The notes under the pieces were generated by a model that was given only the letters and a program-made list of their open reading frames with translations, was not told the origin of the DNA and did no database searches. Below are positions 14,184-22,211 of a DNA stretch of 30,803 nucleotides, piece by piece (position 1 is the stretch's first letter; each line of letters opens with the position of its first letter). This DNA is from Prosthecobacter debontii (lineage in GTDB: Bacteria; Verrucomicrobiota; Verrucomicrobiia; Verrucomicrobiales; Akkermansiaceae). A program made the translations under genes and the position numbers. The stretch is from positions 1 through 30,803 of the forward strand of contig CAMCXJ010000004.1 in assembly GCA_945883455.1 (NCBI GenBank), in the 5' to 3' direction.

Positions 14184-15710
14184 ATGTCTAAAGAAATCGA
14201 CCTCGACACCCAGTCCGCCAGAAAAGGGCTACCATGGTTCCTTACCATCACCGGGTTACTCACTATCGGCGGCCTGATCGCCATGCCCTTTCTCGCCGGT
14301 GAGCCGGACGGTGACAAAATGCCGGACATGGTGCGCTTTCTCGGTCGCTTTCACCCTGTCATCCTGCATCTACCCATCGGGATTTTCTCGCTGATCCTTC
14401 TCCAAGAAATATTGGGGATGTTATCACGGGACAAATCACCACGCAGCATCCTGCCGATCTTCGTCGGCGCAGGCAGTGCAGTGGTTGCGGTAATCGCCGG
14501 TTTCATGCTTTACCACGGCGGAGGATATGAGGGTAGCGAATTGGCGGAAGACCATCTTTGGAGCGGACTGGGATTCGCTTGTGCCGCGGTAGTAACGATG
14601 ATTGTGAGAGCGTGGAGTCTTGCTCCAGTCGCCTCGCAGGCTTTCTACCGCGTCCTACTTTTCGGCAGCGTTGGTGTGATGGGTTTTGCCAGCCACGGCG
14701 GTGCCTCGATGACACACGGTAGCGATTATCTAACAGCATACGCGCCCGACCCGATTCGCAAAGCAATCGGACTCGAACCGAAGGAGAAAAAAGAGGAGGA
14801 TGTCATAGTAAAGCCGCTGGAGGAGCAGGTCGTTTATGCGGACATCGTCCAGCCGATCCTCAACAAGCGTTGCGTGGAGTGCCACAAGGAAGGCAAATCC
14901 AAGGGCAAGCTGCGGATGGACACCTTCGAGATGCTCGTGAAGGGCGGCAAGGAAGGCTCGGCCATTGAGCCGGGTAGCGCGCAGGACAGCAACATCGTGA
15001 TTCGCCCGGAGCTACCTGAGGATGACGAAGAACACATGCCCCCAGATGGCAAAAAGGGAATGGAGGAGCACGAGCTCGCCGTAGTGAAATGGTGGCTCGA
15101 CGAAGGCGGTGATCCCGCAAAAAAAGCCGGTGAACTCAAGCTCACCGACGAGATCCGCGCCGCCATCGGCAAATTGGATCTCGGCATCAGTGCAAGCGTA
15201 GTGGCCGTGCAAAAAGTGGTCTCCGACCTACCAACGGACGATCTCCGCGCGACCGTCGCCAAGCTCGGTATGGATTTTCCCGGCGGGCTGACTTTTGAAT
15301 CCCAATCCTCTGCGAACCTTACTTTCACCGGCGTTTCTCTACGGAAGAACCTCACCGACGAACTTTTTGCGAAGCTATCCCCCGTGATCCCGAAGATGGT
15401 CGCTGTGGATCTCTCTGCCACCTCGGTCACCGACGCGTCCATCGCCAAACTCGCTGCCGCCACGGACTTACGCATGGTGCGCCTTTCCGAAACCGGCATC
15501 ACCGACGCCTCCATGGACACGCTCGTGAAGCTCACGAAACTCGAATCCGTGAACCTCTATGGCACAAAGGTCACCGACGCGGGTGTAAAAAAACTCATCG
15601 CGCTCACGAACCTGAAACGCCTCTACCTCTGGCAAACGGCGGTCACGCCAGCGGCTATCGAGGAGATCAAAAAGGCGCTGCCGGCCGTGGAGATTGTGAC
15701 GGGGATTTGA
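14184..15710 (+). CDS. DUF2231-type membrane / cytochrome c / leucine-rich-repeat fusion protein
   Basis: The 508-residue protein has three parts. Residues 15-175 contain about five membrane segments with a RFHPVILHLPIGIFSL motif like DUF2231. Residues about 215-312 are a planctomycete-type cytochrome c domain: YADIVQPILNKRCVECHKEG with the haem motif C230-x-x-C233-H234 and a likely axial Met in EHMPPDGKKG. Residues about 385-508 are leucine-rich repeats of 23-25 residues, each with a TDA signature (SVTDASIAKLA, GITDASMDTLV, KVTDAGVKKLI). Together they suggest a membrane-anchored periplasmic electron carrier with a protein-binding domain. Its redox partner is unknown. Confidence 0.85.
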   Translation: MSKEIDLDTQSARKGLPWFLTITGLLTIGGLIAMPFLAGEPDGDKMPDMVRFLGRFHPVILHLPIGIFSLILLQEILGMLSRDKSPRSILPIFVGAGSAVVAVIAGFMLYHGGGYEGSELAEDHLWSGLGFACAAVVTMIVRAWSLAPVASQAFYRVLLFGSVGVMGFASHGGASMTHGSDYLTAYAPDPIRKAIGLEPKEKKEEDVIVKPLEEQVVYADIVQPILNKRCVECHKEGKSKGKLRMDTFEMLVKGGKEGSAIEPGSAQDSNIVIRPELPEDDEEHMPPDGKKGMEEHELAVVKWWLDEGGDPAKKAGELKLTDEIRAAIGKLDLGISASVVAVQKVVSDLPTDDLRATVAKLGMDFPGGLTFESQSSANLTFTGVSLRKNLTDELFAKLSPVIPKMVAVDLSATSVTDASIAKLAAATDLRMVRLSETGITDASMDTLVKLTKLESVNLYGTKVTDAGVKKLIALTNLKRLYLWQTAVTPAAIEEIKKALPAVEIVTGI

Positions 15711-15718
15711 GGCCGTGG

Positions 15719-15862
15719 CCTGCTGCAGCCTGCTGCCGCTTTCCGTGAGACAGCCTGCTGTCAACGGGCGGAGGAACGGGAGGGAGCGCACCGCAAGATG
15801 CCAATGCCATGCGGCTCGCAGCAGGCTGCATGGCCGAAAGCTACAGCAGGCAGTAGCAGTCC
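15719..15862 (-). repeat. ~145-bp element with terminal inverted repeats, copy 1
   Basis: Reverse-complemented, it aligns along its whole length with 24358-24502: GGACTGCTAC at the start, CCTGCTGTAGCTTTCG, GGCATTGGCATCTTGCGG in the middle and GACAGCAGGCTGTC...CGGAAAGCGGCAGCAGG at the end. It fills the space between the convergent cytochrome/LRR (+) and M23 (-) genes, where it could serve as a bidirectional terminator. Confidence 0.8.
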
Positions 15863-15869
15863 AAGTTTC

Positions 15870-16667
15870 TCACTCCTTCAATTCCGAGAATTTCTCCGCG
15901 TTCTTCATCTCCAGCTTTGTCCAAGGCGCATCGTCCTGTTTGGCGAAGGCCAGCGGAGCCGGGGTGATCCCATTTTCCGAGGTGTCGTGCAGCGCGGCGA
16001 CGACGGCAGCGGGATCAAGTCGATTGAGGGGCTGGGTGGTGTAGCCCGCGCCAATGTCCGCGCCGTCCGAGGCGCGCGCCTCAAAGTGGAGATGGGCGGG
16101 ATAATAGCCGTTGCCCGTGCCGACGGTGCCGATCACCTCACCGCGCGCGACGAGGGTGTTCAGCGTGGTTTTGATCTCATGGAGATGGGCATACATCGTG
16201 TGGACGGGTTTCCCCTGCGGATCGCGGTGGGCGAGGACAATAATTTTTCCCCAGCCCGGTGAAGGCTCGCCCGCATAGACCACGAGGCCGTCGCCCGCGG
16301 CGAAAACGGGATCGCCGAGATCCGTGTTCATGCCGCCGATGCCATTGAGGTCGTCGCCGGTGTGGTGGCCGCCGCGCTTCTCGTTCATTTCCCAGAATTT
16401 CTGGGCGTTGTAAACGAGCGCGCCGTTTTCCGAACCCATCGGCGTGTCCATGCGGCTGGCGGTCGGGACTTGGTTCGCCTGCCAAGCGGAGAGGAAATGG
16501 AAACGCATGTCGGGCTTGCCCCTTTTGGGCATCGCGAAGGGCGTGTCCGAATCCTGGAAGCCGATCAGCTTCTCCTCCGGCGCGGCTGTCCGCGAGCTCC
16601 GCCACACCGCATAGCCGACGATCCCGGCGGCGAGGACGAGCATGATGAGGAGGCGGGTGCTTTTCAT
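15870..16667 (-). CDS. M23-family peptidoglycan endopeptidase, membrane-anchored
   Basis: The 265-residue protein starts at MKSTRLLIM with one N-terminal membrane segment (LLIMLVLAAGIVGYAVW) and a periplasmic LytM domain. Zinc ligands are H and D in HHTGDDLNG (HxGxD), and the HLHFEAR motif with GNGYYPAHLHFE gives the remaining histidines. The start at 16667 places the hydrophobic segment right at the N-terminus, and 12 upstream in-frame residues are less likely to be translated. It probably cleaves or regulates cleavage of peptide crosslinks in the cell wall. It lies downstream of pyrD, separated by a repeat-rich gap. Confidence 0.9.
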   Translation of the reverse strand: MKSTRLLIMLVLAAGIVGYAVWRSSRTAAPEEKLIGFQDSDTPFAMPKRGKPDMRFHFLSAWQANQVPTASRMDTPMGSENGALVYNAQKFWEMNEKRGGHHTGDDLNGIGGMNTDLGDPVFAAGDGLVVYAGEPSPGWGKIIVLAHRDPQGKPVHTMYAHLHEIKTTLNTLVARGEVIGTVGTGNGYYPAHLHFEARASDGADIGAGYTTQPLNRLDPAAVVAALHDTSENGITPAPLAFAKQDDAPWTKLEMKNAEKFSELKE

Positions 16668-16733
16668 GGAGCGGATTACGGCGGAAAAACCGCGATTGTT
16701 CAACGGTGGAGATGGGGCGGGCTATTTTTGAAA

Positions 16734-16836
16734 CGGAGGAAGCTGAGTTAGACGGAGAAAACGGAGGGAGAAAATGAGGAATCCGCCACCATAAAACTAC
16801 ATTGCCTCCGTTTGTCTCCGTGCCCTCCGTTTTAAA
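16734..16836. repeat. CGGAG-rich inverted repeat region
   Basis: The plus strand has AACGGAGG-type units at 16734-16776 (ACGGAGGAAG, AGACGGAGAAAACGGAGGGAG in two parts) and the minus strand carries the same type of units at about 16804-16836 (CCTCCGTTTGTCTCCGTG, then CCCTCCGTTTT). The arms face each other in the gap between pyrD and the M23 gene. They may form a hairpin or be a dispersed intergenic repeat. Confidence 0.5.
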
Positions 16837-16846
16837 CCCGCGTGCT

Positions 16847-17866
16847 TCAGGAAATCAGCTCCCTCACCATCGCTGGCCCGTGGTAAATGAACGATGTATA
16901 GATCTGCACCAGATCCGCGCCGAGGCGGAATTTCTCCTCGGCTTCGGCTTTGTTGGAAACACCGCCGACCCCGATGATGGGAATTTTTCCGGAAAAAGCG
17001 GACGCAAATGCGGCAAGAACGTGGTTCGATTTTTCGAAAACGGGTTTCCCCGAAAGCCCGCCCGCTTCCTTCGCCCATGCATGTCCCGCAATCTTTTCCC
17101 GGTCCAGCGTCGTGTTCGTAGCGATCATTCCGTCGAGGCCGCCATCGAGAAACACCTTCGCGAGAGCGGCCAGCTGATCATCTGTTAGATCGGGGGCGAC
17201 CTTGAACAGGATGGGCACGCGCTTCCCATGGCGGGCGGCGAGGTTTTCCTGGGATTTTTTCAACATCTCCAACAGCCTTGCAGAGGAATCGGCGGCTTGC
17301 AGTTCGCGGAGTCCGGGGGTGTTTGGCGAGGAAAGGTTGACCGCGATGTAATCCGCCACCGGATAGGCTTTTTCCAAACAGGTAAGGTAATCTTCCGCGG
17401 CATTTTCGTTCGGCGTATCCTTATTTTTCCCGATATTGAAACCGATGGGGCCGGTGAAGGATTTGTGAGCGCGGACATTGGCGATGCCCGCGTCGATGCC
17501 CGGATTATTGAAGCCCATGCGGTTGATGATTGCCTCGTGGGGGATGAGCCGGAACAGGCGAGGCTTGGGATTCCCTGCCTGCGGGCGCGGCGTGAACGTG
17601 CCGATCTCGATGAAGCCAAAGCCGAGCCGCCCGAGCGCATCGATGGTGTTGCCCTCCTTGTCGAGCCCCGCCGCTAGGCCGATGCGGTTCGGAAACTTCA
17701 GGCCCATCAGCTCCACAGACTTGCCCCGAGGGAGGGGACCGGAAAGGGCTTCGAGCAATCCCGTTTTCTCCGCGAAACGCAGCCCCGCCATGCTGGTGTG
17801 GTGGGCGGTCTCAGCATTCAGCGAGAATAAAACTTTGCGGACGACAGGGTAAACAGCTGCAAGCAC
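16847..17866 (-). CDS. pyrD: Dihydroorotate dehydrogenase (quinone), class 2
   Basis: The 339-residue enzyme oxidises dihydroorotate to orotate with FMN and quinone in pyrimidine synthesis. The N-terminal helix region (PVVRKVLFSLNAETAHHTSM) is typical of membrane-bound class 2 enzymes. NLSSPNTPGLRELQ holds the catalytic Ser (S180, equivalent to E. coli S175) and FKVAPDLTDDQ, IIGVGGV and VQIYTSFIYHGP are the FMN/orotate motifs. It starts with GTG at 17866. A hairpin lies upstream. Confidence 0.96.
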   Translation of the reverse strand: MLAAVYPVVRKVLFSLNAETAHHTSMAGLRFAEKTGLLEALSGPLPRGKSVELMGLKFPNRIGLAAGLDKEGNTIDALGRLGFGFIEIGTFTPRPQAGNPKPRLFRLIPHEAIINRMGFNNPGIDAGIANVRAHKSFTGPIGFNIGKNKDTPNENAAEDYLTCLEKAYPVADYIAVNLSSPNTPGLRELQAADSSARLLEMLKKSQENLAARHGKRVPILFKVAPDLTDDQLAALAKVFLDGGLDGMIATNTTLDREKIAGHAWAKEAGGLSGKPVFEKSNHVLAAFASAFSGKIPIIGVGGVSNKAEAEEKFRLGADLVQIYTSFIYHGPAMVRELIS

Positions 17867-17906
17867 GTCCCCACACTGCCCGAATGCAGTGAATCTGCAA
17901 ATCCTG

Positions 17907-17934
17907 AATCACTCCCGTCCCGATAGGAGTGATT
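17907..17934. terminator. Hairpin upstream of pyrD
   Basis: AATCACTCC (17907-17915) pairs perfectly with GGAGTGATT (17926-17934) across a ten-base loop and is followed on the plus strand by TTAGGG. It lies between the pyrD start and the next minus-strand gene, so on the minus strand it would be downstream of the 18024 gene. It may end that gene's transcript or lie in the pyrD leader. Confidence 0.4.
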
Positions 17935-18023
17935 TTAGGGGAATGCTAAGTAGTGAAAAAAAGCAATAAGACCACTGTCCGGGTTATTTTAAACCACGGA
18001 TAGGCGGATGGGTGTGAAACGCA

Positions 18024-18335
18024 TCACCTTGCGGAGCGCGGTTCAAAATTTTCCAAAGCCAAGATCAAGCACTTTTCAATACCGATCTCGCCCTCCGAAA
18101 TACTTCTTCCGTTTGCGAAAAGAAGGCGGACGGAGACGCCATTGGCATAGACTACTTCCACCCTGTCCGATGTTCTCGTGCTTGTCGATTTAGACCGCAC
18201 CTTGAGATCCTTGTCGGATTCCATGAACGACCAGCCAGCCGCAGCCTTCGCCTTCACTGCGAAACCCTCAATTCCCATCATAAAAGCATTGAGCTTATCC
18301 GTTTCCACCTTGAACCGCTCTGGGGTAAGCTTCAC
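18024..18335 (-). CDS. Hypothetical protein, probably 5'-truncated lipoprotein
   Basis: The GTG-started product has 103 residues and no recognised family. The frame continues upstream past the GTG to a TGA at 18387-18389 and reads INSCGNAYRGRDLGIFAV, in register with the main protein; SCG looks like a lipoprotein cleavage site whose signal peptide is broken. Above that stop the same frame reads IRIFSFLS, possibly the rest of a signal peptide with a premature stop. The AT-rich protease gene ends at 18400, right before this break. I cannot say whether the gene is still expressed from GTG. Confidence 0.55.
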   Translation of the reverse strand: MKLTPERFKVETDKLNAFMMGIEGFAVKAKAAAGWSFMESDKDLKVRSKSTSTRTSDRVEVVYANGVSVRLLFANGRSISEGEIGIEKCLILALENFEPRSAR

Positions 18336-18399
18336 TGCGAAAATACCCAGATCCCGCCCTCGATACGCATTACCGCAACTATTGATTCATGATAAGAAG

Positions 18400-19563
18400 C
18401 TAAAGATCCTTATGGAGAATAAGTAGTTTCTTTGAGAATTCAATCAGCATATCTCTTTCATGGATTTGTAAATATCCGGCCGGAGTTAAGTCCGTAAGTA
18501 TTTTTTGCTCAGCAAGAATTTTCCATTCAATTTCTCTTCGAAAAAGTTGACGAGCCTTTTCGTAATCGGCCTCAGAGACACTAAAACCTTTAACCTGCGA
18601 GCTCCGTCGCATTACCACCCCATATTCATTCACATATTCCGTAGTTTCAGTTCTCTTAGTATTCACTTTATCAGATGAATCGATAAATTTTTGATATTTG
18701 TCCCATGCATTTGAAAGCCTGCTGTCTTCCCGCCAGCCGTCCTCATCTGTAAAAAACTGCAAAGTTCTTGTGAGTCCTAATTCTGCGTTTTTGATTTTTT
18801 TACCGGTCTTTTGAAAATCCGTGAAGGCGTAACTTTTCCATTTTTTTACTGAATCCACCCTGTGCCCGAAGTAAGAGACTTCTGCGAGTTCGGAATCAAC
18901 TGACTTTTTTGCGGCCTCATTTAACTTATCAAGCTTGACTTCGTTTATTATAGCCTCTGTGACTAAGCCAACGACGCTACCAGTTTCTAAATGTATTATG
19001 GGGCCACCGCTGTTGCCTTCTACCACCGGCGATTCTATTTCAAGTCTAGGTTGGCCATACGCTTTGATCGTGCCGTGAGTAGTTGTAATCACTCCCGCTC
19101 CTAGCGAGTTACCTAAACAAATTATTTTATCGCCGGCTTTGGATCCTGCAGATACATCATCCATAAATTGAAGCGGCACAATATCGATATCTTCAAACTT
19201 GATATTTACACCCAATAGGCAAATATCTGCGTCTTCAGCTACAATAATTTTACCCGACAGTGGTATCTTATCGCCGCTTTGCGGTATAATCGATAATGAG
19301 TCAAAACCATCTACGACGTGTAAATTTGTGGCTATGTAATTATTACCTTTATATTTGCAAGCGAAGCCTGTTCCACTTGCTCCATCATTGCCTGTTTTTG
19401 CGCTTATCAAAAAAACAGACATTTTCTGTTCTTTAAGTATTTCTGATGTTGCTTCCTCTTCAGCTTTAATCTGTTCTACTAAAATTGGATAAATACAAAA
19501 TAAACAAATAATCAGGAAACGAATAATTCGCAATCCAAGCAATATATCTAAATTCATTTTCAT
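18400..19563 (-). CDS. Trypsin-like serine protease, exported
   Basis: The 387-residue protein has a hydrophobic N-terminal signal or anchor (about residues 10-30) and a trypsin-like fold with the full catalytic triad: H82 in NLHVVDG, D113 in AEDADICLLG and S185 in VVEGNSGGPII, after a GTGFACKYKGNNYIATN strand. No PDZ domain is visible; residues 230-387 are a helical, lysine-rich part of unknown role. Its GC content is visibly lower than the surrounding genes, with A/T-ending codons, which suggests recent transfer. It lies between a broken lipoprotein gene and the MYG1 gene. Confidence 0.88.
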   Translation of the reverse strand: MKMNLDILLGLRIIRFLIICLFCIYPILVEQIKAEEEATSEILKEQKMSVFLISAKTGNDGASGTGFACKYKGNNYIATNLHVVDGFDSLSIIPQSGDKIPLSGKIIVAEDADICLLGVNIKFEDIDIVPLQFMDDVSAGSKAGDKIICLGNSLGAGVITTTHGTIKAYGQPRLEIESPVVEGNSGGPIIHLETGSVVGLVTEAIINEVKLDKLNEAAKKSVDSELAEVSYFGHRVDSVKKWKSYAFTDFQKTGKKIKNAELGLTRTLQFFTDEDGWREDSRLSNAWDKYQKFIDSSDKVNTKRTETTEYVNEYGVVMRRSSQVKGFSVSEADYEKARQLFRREIEWKILAEQKILTDLTPAGYLQIHERDMLIEFSKKLLILHKDL

Positions 19564-19644
19564 GTCAAAAATTGATGTGATGATTGTAATCCGTCAACGA
19601 AAATTTTGAGAAAAAAGTAGTGACTTCTCACGTCGTCGTGGCAC

Positions 19645-20517
19645 CTAGGCACGCACCCGGCACACATTCAGCAACTCCCGGATCCGCCCGAGATCGGTGG
19701 CGCTCGTCTTTGCCACGAAGCCGCGGGCGTGTGCAAAATGGACGTCTGGCTCCTCGGAAATGCGGGTGAAATCCATCCGCAGATCGTCGTTGTAGCGGGA
19801 CAGCGCGAAGCCTGCTCCGCGGCGATCCGGATAAACCATCGCGATCACCTGCTTTTCCTCCGGCAAACCCGCTGCGTAGCGCGCCAAGCCCGCCGAAGCG
19901 TCCTCCGAGAAATTTTCCGCCCGGGGCAGGAACAGCACCCGGAAATCCCCCGCGTCATGGCTCATTTCCCAGATCTCGCTGACCCGTTCGATCTCATTGA
20001 GCTTTTCCCGCAACGATCTCAGGTATCCGATCAAATCGGAGCCGACCCAGCGCATCACCTCCCACATTGGCTCGCCAGCGCGGATTTCCGACATTCCGGC
20101 GAAACGCCTCAGCAGCGTCAGATCCACCGTCGAGTTCAGCTTCGCCAGCAGTGACCGCTCCACGCCGAGCCACGCTGCCGTCTCCACCGGCCCGCGGGTA
20201 TCGAACCACTCCGCCACCTCCAGCCAATCGCAATACATGCGGGCGTCCTGATACAGACCTTGAGCCATCAGCACCAAGCTCAGCGAACAAACCGGCGGGT
20301 GATCTTTGGGGAACTGGTGGTGATCGAAATTCCCGCGCGCGGCATCGTCCTCGCCGCCGACATCCACGACGGCCATCGCCGGATTGTCGAGATCCACCCG
20401 CGTGGGTTCGCGCCGGAAAATCGGTGCTTCGTGGACGGCGACCAACAAGCAGCACGCAAGGAACTCGTCCTTATGGGCGCTGCCCGGGTGCGTTAGTATT
20501 CCGGAAAATTTACTCAT
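19645..20517 (-). CDS. MYG1-family protein (UPF0160)
   Basis: The 290-residue protein has the MYG1 N-terminus GILTHPGSAHKDEFLACCLLVA, the metal-binding VVDVGGEDDAARGNFDHHQ (DHH-like) motif, and the C-terminal ARGFVAKTSATD segment. MYG1 proteins belong to the DHH phosphoesterase superfamily and act as 3'-5' RNA exonucleases in eukaryotes; the bacterial role is unknown. The GSAHKDEF version differs from the common G(T/S)FHCDE motif (Cys to Lys). Length is slightly shorter than usual (about 300-330). Confidence 0.85.
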   Translation of the reverse strand: MSKFSGILTHPGSAHKDEFLACCLLVAVHEAPIFRREPTRVDLDNPAMAVVDVGGEDDAARGNFDHHQFPKDHPPVCSLSLVLMAQGLYQDARMYCDWLEVAEWFDTRGPVETAAWLGVERSLLAKLNSTVDLTLLRRFAGMSEIRAGEPMWEVMRWVGSDLIGYLRSLREKLNEIERVSEIWEMSHDAGDFRVLFLPRAENFSEDASAGLARYAAGLPEEKQVIAMVYPDRRGAGFALSRYNDDLRMDFTRISEEPDVHFAHARGFVAKTSATDLGRIRELLNVCRVRA

Positions 20518-20579
20518 AGCCGAGGGACAAGGCAGTCTTTCGCCCCGCGATGCAAGCGCTTTCCGAAACGGAGGGGGAG

Positions 20580-21269
20580 TCAGTCGAACTCAGGCGTCTT
20601 GTGCTGCGTGAAATAGCCGTCGCCTAGATACATCGGATATGGGTTATCGGGGAGCGGCCCCGCATCCGGCGGCAGGGGGATGTAAGCCCATCGCGCGTCC
20701 TCCGGCTGCGCGTAGGCGATGTTCACCGGCGTGCCGATGGTGACCATGCGGAAAAACTTGGGTGCGAGGTTTTCGTGCATCCTGATGCATCCGTCGGTAG
20801 TACACGGGGAATGCCGCACCCAGCCGGTGTGAAAGCCATAGGATGGATCGAACTCGCACCAGTAAGGCAGCGGCGCGCCTCTGAACGACCAGCCGGAGGG
20901 CTTGTTTTCGATGCCGTATTTCCGAACTTGATTCCCCCTGTAGGCATAGCCGCGGGCGTTGTCTCGGTGCTTGTGCTCTTTTCTGGAAATCCTGAATGTG
21001 CCGATAGGTGTCGGTGAATCCGGCTTGCCCACGGAAACGGGCATCACCATCAGCATTTCTTCGTCTTCCATCACGTAAGCCCGCTGCTTGCTGAGCGAGA
21101 CATTAACCCGCACCGCCGAAAGATTTTGCGGCAGCTTGGCCGGTCTATCATACGCCCGGTAGGACGCCAAGCCGCTACCGCTTTCCGCTTTCATTGAGCA
21201 GGAGGAAGAGGCCGCTACGACCGCCGCTCCCAGCAACACGACCCATGCTGTTATCGCTTTCACGGGCAC
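20580..21269 (-). CDS. L,D-transpeptidase (YkuD domain)
   Basis: The 229-residue protein has a signal peptide with a possible lipobox (AASSSC, C24). The YkuD domain runs from about residue 52 (AVRVNVSLSKQRAYVMEDEE) to the active site with H147 (FHTGW) and catalytic C161 in TTDGCIRMHE (R163). The usual His before GCIR is Asp here (TDGCIR). Such enzymes form 3-3 crosslinks in peptidoglycan or attach lipoproteins. The tail (LPPDAGPLPDNPYPMYLGDG) is proline-rich. Confidence 0.9.
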   Translation of the reverse strand: MPVKAITAWVVLLGAAVVAASSSCSMKAESGSGLASYRAYDRPAKLPQNLSAVRVNVSLSKQRAYVMEDEEMLMVMPVSVGKPDSPTPIGTFRISRKEHKHRDNARGYAYRGNQVRKYGIENKPSGWSFRGAPLPYWCEFDPSYGFHTGWVRHSPCTTDGCIRMHENLAPKFFRMVTIGTPVNIAYAQPEDARWAYIPLPPDAGPLPDNPYPMYLGDGYFTQHKTPEFD

Positions 21270-21324
21270 AATTCAGCGGCACTCCGCTGCGGACGACAAG
21301 GATCCGTTTTTAGAAATTACCCGG

Positions 21325-21765
21325 TTACTTTAAGCGCTCCCATTCGGACACCTTACCACCGATAAACCACACCGTGCTTTTGCGATAAGGTATGTAAGTG
21401 ATCTCAGGACCGAAGCCTGCACCCACCCCGGAATATCGGTAAGGCCCGTAAGAGCCGTACCGATAGCCGCTGTAAAACGTGTTTGTGATGACCGGCTGCG
21501 CGTCGTTGTATCCCCAGCGCTCCATACGCTCCTTGCCGTTGAAGCCCTCAACACGATTCGAAGGTTCCCCCCATGCCAGCGCTACGGCAGACATGTCCAT
21601 CCCTTTCGCGATTTCACCGCGCTGCACCAATTCTTTTTGATCATTGCTGAGCTTTTCGAAGGCCATAGGCCTCTCCGCAATGCGCGCCGCTGGTGTCGAT
21701 GGCGCGCAGGAGATGACCAGCAGGCAACAGGAAACGGAAAGCAAGGTGAGATAGATGTTTTTCAT
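21325..21765 (-). CDS. Lipoprotein, unknown function
   Basis: The 146-residue protein starts at MKNIYLTLLSVSCCLLVISC with a lipobox (VISC, C20). The middle has a KGMDMSAVALAWGEPSNRVE segment like the SmpA/BamE-type G-M-x(n)-V-x-x-x-x-G-x-P pattern, and then a Tyr/Gly-rich stretch (YSGYRYGSYGPYRYSG). The end reads YRKSTVWFIGGKVSEWERLK. An outer-membrane lipoprotein is inferred; a BamE-like role is speculative. It lies 55 bases upstream of the L,D-transpeptidase on the same strand. Confidence 0.75.
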   Translation of the reverse strand: MKNIYLTLLSVSCCLLVISCAPSTPAARIAERPMAFEKLSNDQKELVQRGEIAKGMDMSAVALAWGEPSNRVEGFNGKERMERWGYNDAQPVITNTFYSGYRYGSYGPYRYSGVGAGFGPEITYIPYRKSTVWFIGGKVSEWERLK

Positions 21766-21925
21766 GTCCGATGTTACGCATAGTGAATGCGGGCATGCAA
21801 ACCAGATCATTGTCCATGACTTGAGGGTCGAAATATTTTTTCATAAAAACATCAAAGACGGGCTTGCCAATCCTGAAAGCGTGCCTCCAATCTCCCGCCG
21901 AACGTTTCAACAAACCATCCCCAAC

Positions 21926-22210
21926 ATGTCCGAATTGTTAGAAGAAGAAGAACTCGCCTCCGCACTCAAGAAATGCCCCGAGTGGGAATACGAGAAAAAG
22001 CAGATCACCCGCACCATCGAGTTCGAGGAATTCATGGAAGGCATCGATTTCGTCAACGACGTGGGCGAGATCTCCGAGGAGGCACAGCACCATCCCGACA
22101 TCATGATCAAGCACACCAAGGTCACGTTAAAGCTGACGACACACGATGTAGGCGGTGTCACCGCACTCGACATCCAGCTCGCACAGCGCATCGATAATCT
22201 CGTCGATTGA
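21926..22210 (+). CDS. 4a-hydroxytetrahydrobiopterin dehydratase (PCD/DCoH family)
   Basis: The 94-residue protein starts at MSELLEEEELASALKKCP and has the family core: WEYEKKQITRTIEF, EEAQHHPDIMI with the catalytic HHP motif, and THDVGGVTALDIQLAQRID. It dehydrates 4a-hydroxytetrahydropterin, normally formed by phenylalanine hydroxylase; many bacteria have it without that enzyme, and it may also support Moco enzymes. An upstream in-frame extension (from 21755) is not protein-like. It ends one base before the convergent membrane-protein gene. Confidence 0.92.
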   Translation: MSELLEEEELASALKKCPEWEYEKKQITRTIEFEEFMEGIDFVNDVGEISEEAQHHPDIMIKHTKVTLKLTTHDVGGVTALDIQLAQRIDNLVD

Positions 22211-22211
22211 G

